DNA of 64,000 bases from Pseudarthrobacter sp. BIM B-2242 (GTDB lineage Bacteria; Actinomycetota; Actinomycetes; Actinomycetales; Micrococcaceae), in the NCBI RefSeq assembly GCF_014764445.1, contig NZ_CP061721.1, positions 4,298,310 through 4,362,309 of the forward strand. The letters run 5' to 3'. Made by a program: the position numbers and the translations under genes. This document shows positions 61,568 to 64,000 of this stretch, piece after piece. Under the pieces are notes generated by a model. It was not told the DNA's origin. It worked only from the letters and a program-made list of their open reading frames with translations, and searched no databases. Position 1 is the stretch's first letter. The number at the start of each line of letters is the position of its first letter.

Positions 61568-62541
61568 TACTTCTTCTTCCTGTTCTTACGCTGGGGCTGG
61601 ACGCGCTGTCCCTTTTGCTCGATGACCGCCGCAGCGGCAGCTGCCTCCGCTTCGGCGTCGGCCTTCTTTCCGCCCAGAATGGGCAGGGCCGGCAGGCCCT
61701 TGGCGGCCCTGCGCTCGGCGAGTGCCTTCGCAGCGGGGGATCCCGGCGTGGGCATGCGGCGGATGACGAAGAACTGCTGCGCCATGGTCCAAAGGTTGGT
61801 GGTGGTCCAGTAGATGAGGACACCGATGGGGAAGTTGATGCCGCCCACGCCGAACACGACAGGCAGGATGTAAAGCATCATCTTCTGCTGCCGCATGAAC
61901 GGGCTGGCCATGGCCTCTTCGGACATGTTCTTGGCCATGATCTGCTTCTGCGTGATGAACTGCGAGGCCGTCATGGCCAGGATCATCACGATCGAGAGGA
62001 TCCAGACGGCTGTCAGGTTGCCTTCTCCACCGTGAAGGAGTGAAGCGGACAGGGTGGCACCGAAGATGGTGGAGTCATCAAACTGCACCACTTGCTCGTG
62101 GCTCATGGCCCCGATGCCGGCACCCTTGTCGCGGGCAGCGCTGATGCCGGACAGCACCTGGAAGAGAGCGAAGAAGAAGGGCATCTGGATCAGCATGGGC
62201 AGGCAGGCCGAGAACGGGTTGGTGCCGTGCTTCTTGTACATGGCCATCTGTTCCTGTGCCATGGCCTGCCGGGACAGCTGGTCGGTCTTGCCCTTGTACT
62301 TGTCCTGGAGTTTCTTCAGGTCCGGCTGCAGCAGCTGCATGCCGCGCTGCGCCTTGATCTGCTTGACGAACACCGGGATCAGGGCGGCGCGGATCACCAG
62401 CACCAGGCCGATGATCGACAGGGTCCACGTCCAGCCTGACGCTTCAGGCAGGCCGATAGTGCTCAGGCCCTCGTGGAAGCCCACCATGATGATGGAAACC
62501 AGCCACTTGAACGGAAACATGATTGTTTCAAAGAAGTCCAT
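61567..62541 (-). CDS. yidC: Membrane protein insertase YidC
   Basis: 324 aa. Five membrane helices with the Oxa1 core: VIRAALIPVFVKQIKAQRGMQ (with the conserved hydrophilic Arg), PFSACLPMLIQMPFFFALFQVL, and INFPIGVLIYWTTTNLWTMAQQ. Lys/Arg-rich C-terminal tail (QRVQPQRKNRKKK) as in Gram-positive YidC, which helps ribosome binding. Inserts proteins alone and with Sec. Upstream of jag by overlap and downstream of yidD. Confidence 0.96.
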   Translation of the reverse strand: MDFFETIMFPFKWLVSIIMVGFHEGLSTIGLPEASGWTWTLSIIGLVLVIRAALIPVFVKQIKAQRGMQLLQPDLKKLQDKYKGKTDQLSRQAMAQEQMAMYKKHGTNPFSACLPMLIQMPFFFALFQVLSGISAARDKGAGIGAMSHEQVVQFDDSTIFGATLSASLLHGGEGNLTAVWILSIVMILAMTASQFITQKQIMAKNMSEEAMASPFMRQQKMMLYILPVVFGVGGINFPIGVLIYWTTTNLWTMAQQFFVIRRMPTPGSPAAKALAERRAAKGLPALPILGGKKADAEAEAAAAAAVIEQKGQRVQPQRKNRKKK

Positions 62542-62557
62542 ACGATATCCCTATTCG

Positions 62558-62953
62558 TCAGGCCGCAACGCGGCCTTCTCCATCAGTCTGAGCAGCCAAG
62601 TACTTGTCCGGGTTGTTCAGCACAACAATTGTGGGGGTCCGGTCATCGGGCCAGTGGCGGTGACCGGCGGGGACATGGTCCACGCCGCCGGCGTTCCACG
62701 GATGGCAGCGCGCCAGACGGCGGGCGGCAAGCCAGCTGCCTTTCACTGCGCCATGGACAGTGATCGCCTCAAGGGCGTAGGCGGAGCAGGAAGGAAAAAA
62801 CCGGCAGACTTGGCCGTACAAGGGGGAAATCACCTTGCGGTAGGCCATCAGCACCAGAATAAGAATGTTCTTGGGCAGGTTCCAAAGGAACGCGCACACA
62901 GAGGCAACACCAGGTTGAACGTAGCGGACGACAGCGGCAGTCACGTTACGCAC
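62558..62953 (-). CDS. yidD: YidD family membrane protein insertion efficiency factor
   Basis: 131 aa. The core [28 protein letters not shown]...[16 protein letters not shown] is the YidD signature with its conserved Cys pair region; an N-terminal hydrophobic helix (residues about 18-38) precedes it. Overlaps the rnpA end by 8 bases. It assists YidC-dependent insertion. Confidence 0.95.
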   Translation of the reverse strand: MRNVTAAVVRYVQPGVASVCAFLWNLPKNILILVLMAYRKVISPLYGQVCRFFPSCSAYALEAITVHGAVKGSWLAARRLARCHPWNAGGVDHVPAGHRHWPDDRTPTIVVLNNPDKYLAAQTDGEGRVAA

Positions 62954-63356
62954 GCGGTGTCCCTTCCTGTGTTGTACCGGTTGAACCGTTTACAGCAGCC
63001 CGCGGAAGGCGGCTGCCCAACCGGTTCATGGTCGATTCCAGTGCGGCGTTGTAATCCGCGAGCAGTTGATCCCAACTCGCGGTTGCCGACGCAGGCAGGG
63101 CCCGGACCACTATGGCAAACCCGGTACCGTACTCGCGCAGCGAGGCGGCACCGGCTTCTCTCAGTCTCCTCTTAACGAGGTTCCTGACCACAGCGTTCCC
63201 GACACCTTTGGAAACGATGAACCCGATCCGGCTGGGTTCGTCGGCAGCCAGAGCTGCCGCATATAACACTACGTTCCGGCGTCCATTGCGGACACCGGAA
63301 CGTACAGTTGTGGAAAAATCGGTTGAGGTCCTCAAACGGTTACGGGTGGCCAGCAC
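62946..63356 (-). CDS. rnpA: Ribonuclease P protein component
   Basis: 136 aa. The RNR motif ([13 protein letters not shown]) and [14 protein letters not shown] with the N-terminal [15 protein letters not shown] fit RnpA. Pairs with RNase P RNA to cut tRNA 5' leaders. Follows rpmH by 40 bases and overlaps yidD by 8 bases. Confidence 0.95.
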   Translation of the reverse strand: MLATRNRLRTSTDFSTTVRSGVRNGRRNVVLYAAALAADEPSRIGFIVSKGVGNAVVRNLVKRRLREAGAASLREYGTGFAIVVRALPASATASWDQLLADYNAALESTMNRLGSRLPRAAVNGSTGTTQEGTPRA

Positions 63357-63396
63357 CTTAAACTCGCAAAGAAACAGTAAACCGACGAGTCAGAAT

Positions 63397-63534
63397 CTAG
63401 GCCGACAGTTCGGTGCGGCCCTTGCCACGACGGGCTGCCAGGATGGCACGGCCGGCACGGGTACGCATACGAAGGCGGAAGCCGTGCTTCTTGGCTCGAC
63501 GGCGGTTATTCGGCTGAAAAGTCCGCTTGCTCAC
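63397..63534 (-). CDS. rpmH: 50S ribosomal protein L34
   Basis: 45 aa from the GTG at 63534: [20 protein letters not shown], then [20 protein letters not shown] and TELSA. This is the complete L34. In this group it marks the left flank of dnaA. GTG start, first gene of the rpmH-rnpA-yidD-yidC-jag-rsmG cluster. Confidence 0.97.
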   Translation of the reverse strand: MSKRTFQPNNRRRAKKHGFRLRMRTRAGRAILAARRGKGRTELSA

Positions 63535-64000
63535 GTTAGTTACTCCAGTGGATCAAAGGTGCGCCCACCCGATCAGTAAAAGGGAAGAACTGGCCGACGC
63601 TAAGTTTTGTATATGCGCGCTTCCCCCGGCTGCCCAAACGCAAAGCGTCGGAGAGATTCAGATGGGGCGGAAAGCGCACACAAAGGACTTCACAACATTA
63701 GGCAAAATGCGCCCCGGAGTCAAACCGGACAGTGTCTTCGCACCTGCCCATGGCTGTGGCTAACCTTGCCCCACAGCCTGTGGATGAACTGGCTCACAGG
63801 GCCTGTTTTCGAACCACAACGGTGTAATTATCCACAAGCTACTTCCCAGCTATCTTCTAGCGTTTTGATCCCCTAGAGTGGCTCAGTAGCCGATTATCCA
63901 CGGACTGTGCATAACCCTGTGGATGAAGCTGGACCAACATCCTGGTTCCGGACTTGGGGCTGCACGTAATGCAGGCACGCAAGTTTTGAGGAACTGATTT
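63535..64000. other. Origin-side region between rpmH and the expected dnaA
   Basis: No protein gene. DnaA-box-like sites: TTATCCACA 63828-63836 (plus, perfect); TTATCCACG 63894-63902 (plus); on the minus strand TTATGCACA 63906-63914, TCATCCACA 63918-63926 and TCATCCACA 63779-63787, and weaker TTAGCCACA 63755-63763. The dnaA start is not reached. This is probably part of oriC or the dnaA promoter. Confidence 0.7.

Overview
This is a high-GC actinobacterial chromosome segment. Gene content and order point to the Micrococcaceae, most likely an Arthrobacter/Pseudarthrobacter-type soil bacterium: the canonical rpmH-rnpA-yidD-yidC-jag-rsmG-parA-parB cluster with trxB-trxA and murJ beside it, many GTG starts, a Zur-type box, DUF2277 and CGNR proteins and a class F sortase. 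The genus is an inference from order and composition, not from a search. The window ends just short of where dnaA would begin, so its right end is the replication-origin region.

Layout. 0-2.8 kb: a partial gene, a secreted Pro/Glu-rich surface protein with a matching class F sortase, and a universal stress protein. 2.8-6 kb: a copper island (csoR, copZ, copA) behind two CsoR-type operators, preceded by a structured, terminator-ended non-coding stretch. 6-19.8 kb: mostly housekeeping and transport genes (DUF2277, an orphan WXG100 protein, EamA and MATE transporters, CGNR regulator, DoxX, Zur-controlled AztD-like zinc chaperone, double-hotdog thioesterase, dnaB, two proteins with L7/L12-like C-terminal modules, FMN reductase, PhzF). 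19.8-21.6 kb: the rpsF-ssb-rpsR-rplI operon. 22.1-26.8 kb: a large LuxR ATPase followed by a DegT-family protein and a PglD/NeuD-like acyltransferase. 26.8-29.2 kb: an M18 aminopeptidase and an intradiol dioxygenase-like lipoprotein. 29.2-33.2 kb: an ABC exporter with a two-component system in one operon. 33.3-43 kb: PAP2/diacylglycerol-kinase fusion, MFS transporter, ABC-F protein, lipoprotein PBP, phytoene-desaturase-like oxidoreductase, GT87-like membrane glycosyltransferase. 43-46.6 kb: two small ORFs with near-perfect Shine-Dalgarno sequences, a histidine phosphatase, CCA-adding enzyme and NUDIX hydrolase. 46.6-52.1 kb: murJ, a separate pseudokinase/discoidin-like membrane protein, trxB and trxA.

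The most unusual part is 52.1-57.76 kb, between trxA and parB. It has visibly lower GC than the rest and no convincing protein gene. It carries nine GTTTCACGTGAAAC parS cores and two head-to-tail arrays of DnaA-box-like 9-mers at a 12-13 bp pitch. The last parS forms the stem of the parB terminator, and a tenth lies inside parA coding sequence. It reads as a dedicated non-coding chromosome-segregation/replication-control zone next to oriC rather than a gene-bearing region.

Other points deserving attention: the DegT-family protein has Asn where the PLP lysine should be; the class F sortase lacks the usual catalytic Arg after its Cys; two intergenic nested inverted repeats share the same sequence 24 kb apart; TCAGGG repeats stand 11, 11 and 22 bp apart upstream of the ABC/two-component operon; and a second DnaA-box cluster lies upstream of dnaB.
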